Below are positions 1 through 5,834 of a DNA stretch of 15,766 nt, piece after piece. The notes below the pieces were generated by a model. That model was not told where the DNA came from, did not search any database, and saw only the letters and a list, made by a program, of their open reading frames with translations. The translations under genes were made by a program, and so were the position numbers. Each line of letters starts with the position of its first letter. Position 1 is the stretch's first letter. The stretch lies in contig CAZDCJ010000027.1 in NCBI GenBank assembly GCA_964503935.1, forward strand, positions 1 to 15,766, written 5' to 3'. Source of the DNA: STD2-77 sp964503935. GTDB taxonomy: Bacteria > Patescibacteriota > Minisyncoccia > JAHIHE01 > JAGLIN01.

Positions 1-25
1 TCTTTGTTTCTATTTTTGTTATCTA

Positions 26-54
26 ATCATACGCTTTTTTCCGAGCTTTGTCAA
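26..54 (-). promoter_or_regulatory. sigma70-type promoter firing left, out of the window
   Basis: On the minus strand TTGACA (54-49) is followed after 17 nt by TATGAT (31-26), a perfect -35 and a 5/6 -10 at ideal spacing. It lies just beyond the terminator of the minus-strand gene to its right, so it probably starts the next leftward transcription unit, whose gene is outside the window. Confidence 0.65.
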
Positions 55-84
55 CCCTTCAGCCATCTTCCATGAAGGGAAGGA

Positions 85-115
85 TAAAAAAAATGAAGCG
101 TCGTATCAACGCTTC
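85..115 (-). terminator. rho-independent terminator of the small membrane protein gene
   Basis: Read on the minus strand, GAAGCG (115-110) pairs with CGCTTC (100-95) around a 9-nt loop and is followed by eight U residues (93-86). The stop codon of the upstream gene (108-106) lies inside the loop, so gene end and terminator overlap. Confidence 0.75.
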
Positions 116-441
116 TGTTTATTCCTTTTCCTTTTCCGCCCCCGAAGGAGCAAGATTATGAAAGCTACCGGCACAAATACGCGTTTCACCACGGAAAATA
201 TACGTTTTTTCATGTGTCTTAACCCGTCAAACCCCGCCTCTAACCACAGTACGGTATTTTTGGCCTTGTAATGGTCCATATCATCTTCCGTATGAAGCTT
301 CTTTATTCCCGTATTTACAGATACGACACGAAGGGCATCTTTTAACTTGCTTCTTTTGGAGGATCTGTCATCCATTTTCGAATCATCTTCTGCTCTTATG
401 TTTCTGTATTCATTTTTCCTAGGCTTTCGAAGATTAATCAT
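106..441 (-). CDS. uncharacterised small single-pass membrane protein
   Basis: I do not recognise this protein. Counted from the ATG at 441 it has 111 residues: a hydrophilic, strongly basic and acidic N-terminal two-thirds, one short hydrophobic stretch near the C terminus (VFVPVAFIILLL), and a very basic tail (RGRKRKRNKQKR). This suggests a single-pass protein with both basic flanks on the cytoplasmic surface side, perhaps contacting nucleic acid or phospholipid; that is inference. The start is uncertain. ATG 441 has AGGGG just upstream but at very short spacing; a TTG at 465 would extend it by 8 residues; an ATG at 375 would shorten it to 89. A promoter-like pair at 465-437 overlaps the 441 start, which favours the shorter form. 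It diverges from the dnaE unit and ends in its own terminator. Coding status is plausible, not proven. Confidence 0.5.
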   Translation of the reverse strand: MINLRKPRKNEYRNIRAEDDSKMDDRSSKRSKLKDALRVVSVNTGIKKLHTEDDMDHYKAKNTVLWLEAGFDGLRHMKKRIFSVVKRVFVPVAFIILLLRGRKRKRNKQKR

Positions 442-465
442 AGCCCCTAATGGGCCGGACGTCAA
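437..465 (-). promoter_or_regulatory. candidate promoter overlapping the start of the small membrane protein gene
   Basis: Minus-strand TTGACG (465-460), 17-nt spacer, TATGAT (442-437). The -10 box contains the ATG at 441. If used, transcription would begin near 430 and translation would have to start downstream, most simply at ATG 375. It resembles the leftward promoter at 26-54 in both boxes and spacing. Confidence 0.4.
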
Positions 466-494
466 TTTAATGCGAAGATTTCCACCCTGCCAAA

Positions 495-523
495 TTGCCT
501 TTTCTGCCTTTAGATAATATAAT
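495..523 (+). promoter_or_regulatory. sigma70-type promoter of the membrane protein - dnaE unit
   Basis: TTGCCT (495-500), 17-nt spacer, perfect TATAAT (518-523). Predicted transcript start is near 530, about 35 nt before the ATG at 565. No other promoter of this quality was seen before dnaE, so both genes are probably transcribed from here. Confidence 0.65.
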
Positions 524-564
524 TAGATAAGGACATTTTACTCAAATAAGTCTCAGAAAAAAAT

Positions 565-1182
565 ATGTCAGACGAAAAGCCAGAACAAAACGGTTATGCT
601 CCGCTTTGGGCAGGAGTAGCCAGAGAGCTTGAGAAGAATGACATGTCCGCCAATAAGGTGGCGGTGCTGGAAACGGAAAAAATCTTCCAGAAAGCGCTGG
701 AAGACAAGGACCTTCCGGGCAGGAGCATTGATGACAAGATAAGGAATTACGCTTATCTCTTTTCTGACTCCGATAAGCTGCGGTATGCGCGGGCGATGCA
801 CAAGAAGCTGATCAGCAAGATCGGCTTTGATATCAGCGCCGAAGACGCCCGCGAGATCATCAAAGGCTACCGCGAGGCCCTCGCAGACCTGGAGAAGATT
901 GATTTTCAAGACTGGACCGTGAAAGAAAAGATAGGCCTCTTCCTCCGAAGGCATTTCTACAGCTTTCCTCGGAAAAGCAAGCAACTCCTAGCCCTGCTTC
1001 TCTTTATTTCCGTCCTTACTTTCATCATCACCGAGACCGAGACGGGACGGTCGCTTTCAAATCAGCTCGTCGAAGCCAACAATTTTTTCTTCTACCGTGT
1101 CATCCCCGCCTTGGCTCTCATATTCCTCGTCGGCCTGATTTCCCTCGGCATCCTCTACGCCTACCAGAAGAAGAAGAGATAG
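565..1182 (+). CDS. uncharacterised membrane protein with two C-terminal helices
   Basis: Family not recognised. The 205 residues divide into a soluble, charged, probably helical N-terminal part (1-135) and two hydrophobic segments, about 141-156 and 178-200, separated by a short polar loop with several aromatic residues. The tail is YQKKKR. The basic tail and the basic stretch before the first segment (FPRKSK) both fit a cytoplasmic location, giving an N-in/C-in hairpin in the membrane. No signal peptide and no catalytic motif are visible. ATG 565 is the first start after the promoter at 495-523; there is only an A-rich tract, not a clear Shine-Dalgarno, before it. It ends 37 nt before dnaE without an intervening terminator, so the two are probably co-transcribed. 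A functional link with replication is possible but not shown by sequence. Confidence 0.8.
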   Translation: MSDEKPEQNGYAPLWAGVARELEKNDMSANKVAVLETEKIFQKALEDKDLPGRSIDDKIRNYAYLFSDSDKLRYARAMHKKLISKIGFDISAEDAREIIKGYREALADLEKIDFQDWTVKEKIGLFLRRHFYSFPRKSKQLLALLLFISVLTFIITETETGRSLSNQLVEANNFFFYRVIPALALIFLVGLISLGILYAYQKKKR

Positions 1183-1219
1183 TTACAGTAGAAATAACCC
1201 GCCGCTAATCCGAAGACAC

Positions 1220-4200
1220 ATGAAATTCACCCATTTACATACGCACACCCACTACAGCCTCCTGGACGGACTGGCGAAAATTGATGACCTCGTGAATCGC
1301 GCGGGCGAATTGGGCATGGACTCGATCGCCATCACGGACCATGGGGTGATGTACGGCGCGCTCGAGATGTACCAGAAAGCCCAGAAGGCCGGGATCAAGC
1401 CGGTCGTCGGCGTGGAAGCTTACGTCGCCCCCAAGTCCCGCTTCGACAAGACGCCGACGCTCGATACTCGGCGGAACAACCATCTCATACTGCTCGCCAA
1501 AGACAATACCGGTTATAAGAATCTGGTGAAACTCACCACACTCGCCCACCTTGAAGGCTTCTACTACAAGCCGCGGATGGACAAGGAAATACTCCGCAAA
1601 TATTCCGAAGGGCTGATCGCGACTTCTGCCTGCATAGCGGGCGAAGTCTCGCAGGCAATCCTCGAAAAAGACATGAAGAAGGCCGAGAAGATCATCCATG
1701 AATTCCAGGAGATATTCGGCAAAGATAACTATTATCTCGAACTGCAAGACCATCCGGCACTGGAGGGCCAGACGATGGTGAATAATGCCCTTATCGAGCT
1801 TTCCAAGACCACAGGCGCGCCCGTGGTCGCCGCCAACGATATCCATTACGTCTACAAGGACGACGACAAAGTCCAGGATATCCTCCTCTGTATCCAGATG
1901 AACAAGACTGTGCAGGAAACCGACCGCATGAGCATGATGGGCGAAAATTACTCTATGAAAAGCCCCGAGGAGATGATCGAGCACTTCAAGCACGTGCCGG
2001 AAGCTATCGATAACACCCAACGCATCGTCGATGCGTGCAATGTCGATTTCGAACTGGGAAAGATCCTCATCCCCTATTTCGAGGTGCCGGGAGGGCTCAG
2101 CGACAACGAATATCTGGAAAAGATGTGCCGGGAGGGTATCGCCAAGCGCTATGGCCAGACCAACGAGACAATCGAGAAGAGGTTAAGCTACGAACTCGAC
2201 GTCATCAAGCAGATGGGCTTCCCTTCCTACTTTTTGATCGTACAGGACTTCGTGAACTGGGCAAAAGACAAAAAAATCGTCGTAGGACCAGGCCGCGGAT
2301 CGGCTGCCGGCTCGATCGTCTCGTATCTCACCGGCATCACTGACGTCGACCCGCTCCGATATAACCTCCTTTTTGAAAGATTCCTCAATCCCGACCGCAT
2401 CAGCATGCCTGACATCGATATGGATTTTGCCGATACTCGGCGCGATGAGGTGCTCGCATACGTCGCGAGCAAATATGGACAAGACCACGTCGCCCAGATC
2501 ATCACTTTCGGGACCATGGCGGCCAAAGCAGCCGTACGCGACTGCGGCCGGGCGCTTGCCCTCCCCTACTCCTATTGCGACAAGATTTCCAAGATGATCC
2601 CGATGTTTACCAAGCTGGGAGACGCCATGCAAAACACCAAGGAACTCAAGGACATCTACGAAAGCGATCCCGATGCCAAAAAACTTTTGGATTATTCCCT
2701 GAAGCTGGAAGGGGTAGCGCGCCACAATTCCACTCATGCCTGCGGAGTCGTGATCAGCAAGGAACCTATGAATGATTATACGCCGACTCAGCACCCGCCG
2801 CAGGACGATCAAGCCATCACTACCCAGTATCCCGCCGGCGACATTGAGAAACTGGGGCTTCTGAAGATGGACTTTTTGGGACTCAAAAATCTCACCATCA
2901 TCGAGCGCGCGCTCAAGATTATCGCTAAAACGCAGAAAATTGAGATTAATATTGCCGATATTCCGCTGGGAGACGCAGAAACTCTGGAACTTTTCCAAAA
3001 AGGGATGACGACCGGGGTGTTCCAATTCGAGTCTAGCGGAATGAAAAAATATCTGAAACGGCTGAAACCGACAGACTTTGAAGATATCATCGCTATGGTG
3101 GCTCTGTATCGCCCGGGTCCGCTCAACTCCGGGATGGTGGACGAGTTCATCGACCGCAAGCACGGCAAAAAGGAAATCGTCTACAAACACCCTCTTATGG
3201 AACGCGCGCTGGAAAACACCTATGGCGTAATCGTCTATCAAGAGCAAGCTATGCAGCTCTCGAAGGATATGGCAAATTTCACCGGCGGACAGGCTGACAC
3301 CCTGCGAAAAGCGATGGGAAAGAAGATTGCTGAGCTGATGGCCAAAATGATGGAACCATTTCTCGAGGGATGTCTTGCTAACAAAATTCCCAAGAAAGTC
3401 GCCGAGGAGACTTTTTCCGATATGAAGAACTTTGCCGAATACGGGTTTAACCGCTCGCACGCCGTCTGTTATGCTCTTATCGGCTACCAGACTGCATATC
3501 TCAAAGCCCACTATCCCGCCGAATTCATGGCCGCGCTCCTCACATCCGACCGTGAGAACATCGACCGCGTTGCTATCGAAGTCGAAGAGTGCCGCATGCT
3601 CGGCATCGAAGTGCTGCCGCCGGATGTCAATGAAAGTTTCGTGGACTTCGGCGTGATTCCCCAGAACGAAGGACAGCAGAAAAAGATCCGCTTCGGACTG
3701 AGCGCCGTCAAGAACGTGGGCGAGCAGCTCATCGAGATCATCGTCGAAGAGAGGAAAAGCAGCGGAAAATTCAAGGATGTGGAAGATTTCGTCCTGCGCG
3801 TAAAATCGAACACCCTCAACAAGAAATCGATGGAAAGTCTCGCGCGGGCCGGGGCATTTGACAGTATTACCGAGAGGAACAATATCCTTGGCAACCTCGA
3901 AAAGATCCTTCTCTTTGCCAAGGAGGAGCAGAAAGCCGCCGAAAACGGACAGTTCAGTCTCTTCGCATCCGTCTCTACCGAAGATACGAACATAAATAAG
4001 CTCAAGCTTGACCCGCAGGAGCCGGCATCGAAAACCGAAAAGATGGCTTGGGAAAAAGAGCTCCTGGGACTCTACGTGAGCGACCATCCGCTCAAAGAGT
4101 ATGAGGCATTCCTTTCGGACAGATGCAGGTGCATTGGAAGACTGAAACGCGAAGAAGTGAACCAGATGATTCAGATCGGAGGAATCATTACCAAGGCCCA

Positions 4201-4690
4201 GAAGATATTCACCAAGAACGGGTCATCCATGCTCTTCGTGACGCTGGAGGACCTTACGGGCAAGATTGAGATCCTGGTCTTCCCCAAGGTGCTAGGCAAT
4301 AACCCCGACATCTGGGAAGAAGGCGGGGTCATCTTCGCGAAAGGCAAGCTCTCGGACAAAGACGGCGTCTTCAAGCTTCTCGGAGAAGAAGCGCGCCACG
4401 TCGATTTCGTGGAAGCGCGCGAATATTCCGAGAAGCACAGGCAAAAGCCTCTCGAGGAAGCAAACACGCTCAGCATAACGATCCCCTCACAGAACGCCAA
4501 GAAGGCTATGATAGACCTTTCGGAATTTCTCAAGAACCAGACGGAAGGCCGGTTCGATGTCTTCATCTCCATACCGACCGAAGGCGCCGGTTACAAGAAG
4601 ATCAAGGCGAACAAGTGCATAGAGTGCGACGAGAAAGTCCTAGACTTAATAAAGGGCATCGTCACGCCGCAGAATGTGGTCCTGAACTAG
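1220..4690 (+). CDS. dnaE: DNA polymerase III subunit alpha (replicative polymerase)
   Basis: This is the catalytic subunit of the chromosomal replicase, acting at the fork with the sliding clamp. At 1156 residues it is full length (E. coli about 1160). Visible in order: PHP domain (1-210) beginning HLHTHTHYSLLDG; polymerase core with GPGRGSAAGS (356-365), catalytic aspartates in PDIDMDF (D398, D400) and the third in KMDFLGL (D551); YGFNRSHAVCYA (741-752); a helix-hairpin-helix stretch near 824-845; QFSLF at 911-915, a QxxLF clamp-binding motif at the position expected for DnaE; and an OB-fold segment around 984-1025. The metal ligands of the PHP domain appear intact (H7, H9, D16, H41, E66, H88, C138, H178, D207, H209), unlike E. 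coli, where several are replaced, so intrinsic 3'-5' proofreading is plausible. It is followed by a terminator at 4725-4750. Start ATG 1220 immediately precedes the PHP motif. Confidence 0.98.
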   Translation: MKFTHLHTHTHYSLLDGLAKIDDLVNRAGELGMDSIAITDHGVMYGALEMYQKAQKAGIKPVVGVEAYVAPKSRFDKTPTLDTRRNNHLILLAKDNTGYKNLVKLTTLAHLEGFYYKPRMDKEILRKYSEGLIATSACIAGEVSQAILEKDMKKAEKIIHEFQEIFGKDNYYLELQDHPALEGQTMVNNALIELSKTTGAPVVAANDIHYVYKDDDKVQDILLCIQMNKTVQETDRMSMMGENYSMKSPEEMIEHFKHVPEAIDNTQRIVDACNVDFELGKILIPYFEVPGGLSDNEYLEKMCREGIAKRYGQTNETIEKRLSYELDVIKQMGFPSYFLIVQDFVNWAKDKKIVVGPGRGSAAGSIVSYLTGITDVDPLRYNLLFERFLNPDRISMPDIDMDFADTRRDEVLAYVASKYGQDHVAQIITFGTMAAKAAVRDCGRALALPYSYCDKISKMIPMFTKLGDAMQNTKELKDIYESDPDAKKLLDYSLKLEGVARHNSTHACGVVISKEPMNDYTPTQHPPQDDQAITTQYPAGDIEKLGLLKMDFLGLKNLTIIERALKIIAKTQKIEINIADIPLGDAETLELFQKGMTTGVFQFESSGMKKYLKRLKPTDFEDIIAMVALYRPGPLNSGMVDEFIDRKHGKKEIVYKHPLMERALENTYGVIVYQEQAMQLSKDMANFTGGQADTLRKAMGKKIAELMAKMMEPFLEGCLANKIPKKVAEETFSDMKNFAEYGFNRSHAVCYALIGYQTAYLKAHYPAEFMAALLTSDRENIDRVAIEVEECRMLGIEVLPPDVNESFVDFGVIPQNEGQQKKIRFGLSAVKNVGEQLIEIIVEERKSSGKFKDVEDFVLRVKSNTLNKKSMESLARAGAFDSITERNNILGNLEKILLFAKEEQKAAENGQFSLFASVSTEDTNINKLKLDPQEPASKTEKMAWEKELLGLYVSDHPLKEYEAFLSDRCRCIGRLKREEVNQMIQIGGIITKAQKIFTKNGSSMLFVTLEDLTGKIEILVFPKVLGNNPDIWEEGGVIFAKGKLSDKDGVFKLLGEEARHVDFVEAREYSEKHRQKPLEEANTLSITIPSQNAKKAMIDLSEFLKNQTEGRFDVFISIPTEGAGYKKIKANKCIECDEKVLDLIKGIVTPQNVVLN

Positions 4691-4724
4691 GCTTCATAGC
4701 GATAGCCGGATAAATGGGCTGCAA

Positions 4725-4750
4725 AGAGCCGCATAAAGCGGCTTCTTATT
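4725..4750 (+). terminator. terminator after dnaE
   Basis: AGCCGC (4727-4732) pairs with GCGGCT (4738-4743) around ATAAA, extended by a G-U pair, then a weak U-rich tail TCTTATT. It begins about 35 nt after the dnaE stop. Confidence 0.65.
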
Positions 4751-4766
4751 CAGGTTGCCTTGAGAT

Positions 4767-5369
4767 ATGCTTGATATTGATAATTATAAGACGTATAATC
4801 TCGATTGCGGGTATTTCTCACCGCTTCTAAACAAGGAGGGGTTATTTGCGAGAGAAACATACACAGGTAAAGAGCTGAAACTTAAATTCAGCCAGTTTAT
4901 AATCATTTCTCAAAGAGATGTTGACGCTTGCAGGAAGATTCTCCATGAGATGCCGGAAGTCACGGCTATCTATCTGAACCGAAGCAGCAAAGAGGGCCGA
5001 GGGCTCATTGCCATCGCTTCTCCGCATACCGAAGAGGTATGCGAAAAGCTTCGCGCGGGAAATCATGACGACACATTCCGATTAGGCTATCCGAGCGAAG
5101 GTTCCTTGTTCGAACTCATCGCTGAATACGAAAAAAGAGATCTATCGCAACTACAGCCGGGTGACGTGGTTACGATCACGGCAGAAGGGATAGAATGGCT
5201 AAGGATAAAAGGATTTCTGGAATCTCTGCCCGCCATGACAGGAATCATAGATTATGTCAGGAAAACATCCTCACTAGTGCTTTTTGAAGAAGGTTCTAGG
5301 GGAAAGAGAGTTTCCGTGAAAAATGAATACTTAGTAAGACTGCTAAAAAACGAAGATTCACCTTGCTGA
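4767..5369 (+). CDS. uncharacterised protein with a C-terminal SH3/KOW-like segment
   Basis: I do not recognise the family. The 200-residue product has no signal peptide or membrane segment and is probably cytosolic. Residues 40-125 look like a mixed alpha/beta domain. Residues 129-194 (QPGDVVTITAEG ... MTGIIDYV ... LVLFEEG ... KRVSVKNEYLVRLL) follow the pattern of a small SH3-like or KOW-type beta barrel: a PGDxV opening, a central G-x-I/V turn and a final V-x-x-x-x-L-V strand. That is a pattern judgement, and RNA or ribosome contact would be the usual guess. ATA and AGA codons seem commoner than in dnaE. The ATG at 4767 lacks a clear Shine-Dalgarno. A near-consensus promoter (4771-4799) and an AAGGAGGGG stretch (4833-4841) lie inside the first 25 codons, but no in-frame ATG, GTG or TTG follows them until the Met at residue 62. 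It ends in a strong overlapping terminator. Confidence 0.75.
   Translation: MLDIDNYKTYNLDCGYFSPLLNKEGLFARETYTGKELKLKFSQFIIISQRDVDACRKILHEMPEVTAIYLNRSSKEGRGLIAIASPHTEEVCEKLRAGNHDDTFRLGYPSEGSLFELIAEYEKRDLSQLQPGDVVTITAEGIEWLRIKGFLESLPAMTGIIDYVRKTSSLVLFEEGSRGKRVSVKNEYLVRLLKNEDSPC
4771..4799 (+). promoter_or_regulatory. promoter-like pair inside the start of the 200-residue protein gene
   Basis: TTGATA (4771-4776), 17-nt spacer, TATAAT (4794-4799): 5/6 and 6/6 matches at ideal spacing. It lies after the annotated ATG, so either the start is misplaced, the transcript serves something else, or the match is chance in an AT-rich stretch. An alternative pair just upstream is TTGCCT (4755-4760) with GATAAT (4779-4784). 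Confidence 0.35.
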
Positions 5370-5378
5370 ATCTTTTTT
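5353..5378 (+). terminator. strong terminator of the 200-residue protein gene
   Basis: AAGATTCA (5353-5360) pairs perfectly with TGAATCTT (5367-5374) around CCTTGC, ending in six T (5373-5378). The gene's stop codon (5367-5369) is part of the stem. It insulates the T-box promoter immediately downstream. Confidence 0.85.
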
Positions 5379-5381
5379 CAT

Positions 5382-5409
5382 TTGACACGGAAGATAAAAA
5401 GCCTATAAT
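5382..5409 (+). promoter_or_regulatory. consensus sigma70 promoter of the thrS T-box leader
   Basis: TTGACA (5382-5387), 16-nt spacer, TATAAT (5404-5409): both hexamers are perfect. The predicted transcript start near 5416 coincides with the first base pairs of the leader's 5' helix (5417), which supports both calls. This is the strongest plus-strand promoter in the window. Confidence 0.85.
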
Positions 5410-5415
5410 CAATCT

Positions 5416-5685
5416 TAGAAGCGATCGGGGCGCCTACCGAACGTCCTGGACGAAGGTCCACCGCAAGGCCAAGCTTCTGGACAATCTAAAAGATGCCGAA
5501 ATGCTGGATTCTACCCTCCGGGGGGGGGCTGGTGCCCGCCCGCCTTCGTCAAGACTATGACGAAACAAGCCCGCCTTCGCTAAAGTTGCGGCGAGACAAG
5601 CCCTCGGGGAATGACAGACTATTTCGGAATTTGGGTGGAACCGCCCGCCAGGGTCCCAAAGCACAAGTTTTCTTGGGCTTTTTTT
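5416..5685 (+). promoter_or_regulatory. T-box riboswitch (threonine) upstream of thrS
   Basis: A transcriptional T-box senses uncharged tRNA and lets thrS be transcribed when tRNA-Thr is not aminoacylated. The antiterminator is complete: TTTGGG (5630-5635), the 7-nt bulge TGGAACC (5636-5642), a second helix GCCC/GGGT (5643-5646 with 5651-5654) capped by GCCA, then CCCAAA (5655-5660) closing the first helix. The same CCCAAA strand forms the competing terminator with CTTGGG (5672-5677), followed by seven T (5679-5685). The 5' helix is AGAAGC (5417-5422) with GCTTCT (5473-5478), a stem I of only 62 nt, shorter than the usual roughly 100. An ACC triplet at 5460-5462 on its 3' side is the likely threonine specifier (inference). 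UGGA in the bulge predicts a tRNA-Thr with U73. A third arm is closed by CCGAAAT (5496-5502) and ATTTCGG (5621-5627) and holds a tandem repeat. Confidence 0.9.
5538..5599 (+). repeat. two degenerate 31-bp tandem repeats inside the T-box leader
   Basis: Units 5538-5568 and 5569-5599 both begin GCCCGCCTTCG and end ACAA, with 22 of 31 positions identical by my alignment; a third truncated start (GCCCTCGGGG) follows at 5600. The first unit folds as TTCGTC/GACGAA. A run of nine G precedes them (5520-5528) and a GGAATGACA repeat end follows (5608-5616), so this is probably a dispersed repeat that has expanded the leader's third arm. Confidence 0.7.
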
Positions 5686-5698
5686 GTTATTTGTCTTT

Positions 5699-5803
5699 TG
5701 TCATACTGAACTCGTTTCAGCATCCACGTCCTAATGGCTAAAACCGGATTAATAACGTGAGTATGTTATGCAACGAAGATCCTGAAACAAGTTCAGGATG
5801 ACA
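5699..5803. repeat. TGTCAT-family palindromic repeat element, copy between T-box and thrS
   Basis: The 26-nt arms 5699-5724 and 5778-5803 are inverted copies differing at three positions. Inside, CACGT (5725-5729) and ACGTG (5755-5759), then TAAT and ATTA, continue the palindrome. It lies wholly in the 5' untranslated region of thrS, after the T-box terminator. It contains no coding sequence. Confidence 0.75.
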
Positions 5804-5834
5804 CGCTTAAAAATTATAAAACTAACTAAATCCT

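Noticed and set aside
2183..4087. A 634-codon open frame on the minus strand within dnaE
   Set aside because: It is wholly antisense to conserved dnaE motifs, shows no recognisable domain and is explained by codon bias of the true frame.
5538..5599. A CRISPR array made by the 31-bp tandem units
   Set aside because: There are only two units, they are directly adjacent without spacers and diverge internally, and no cas genes are present.
5363..5741. Short frames across the T-box leader
   Set aside because: They cross the antiterminator, terminator and repeats; the RNA structure explains the sequence better.
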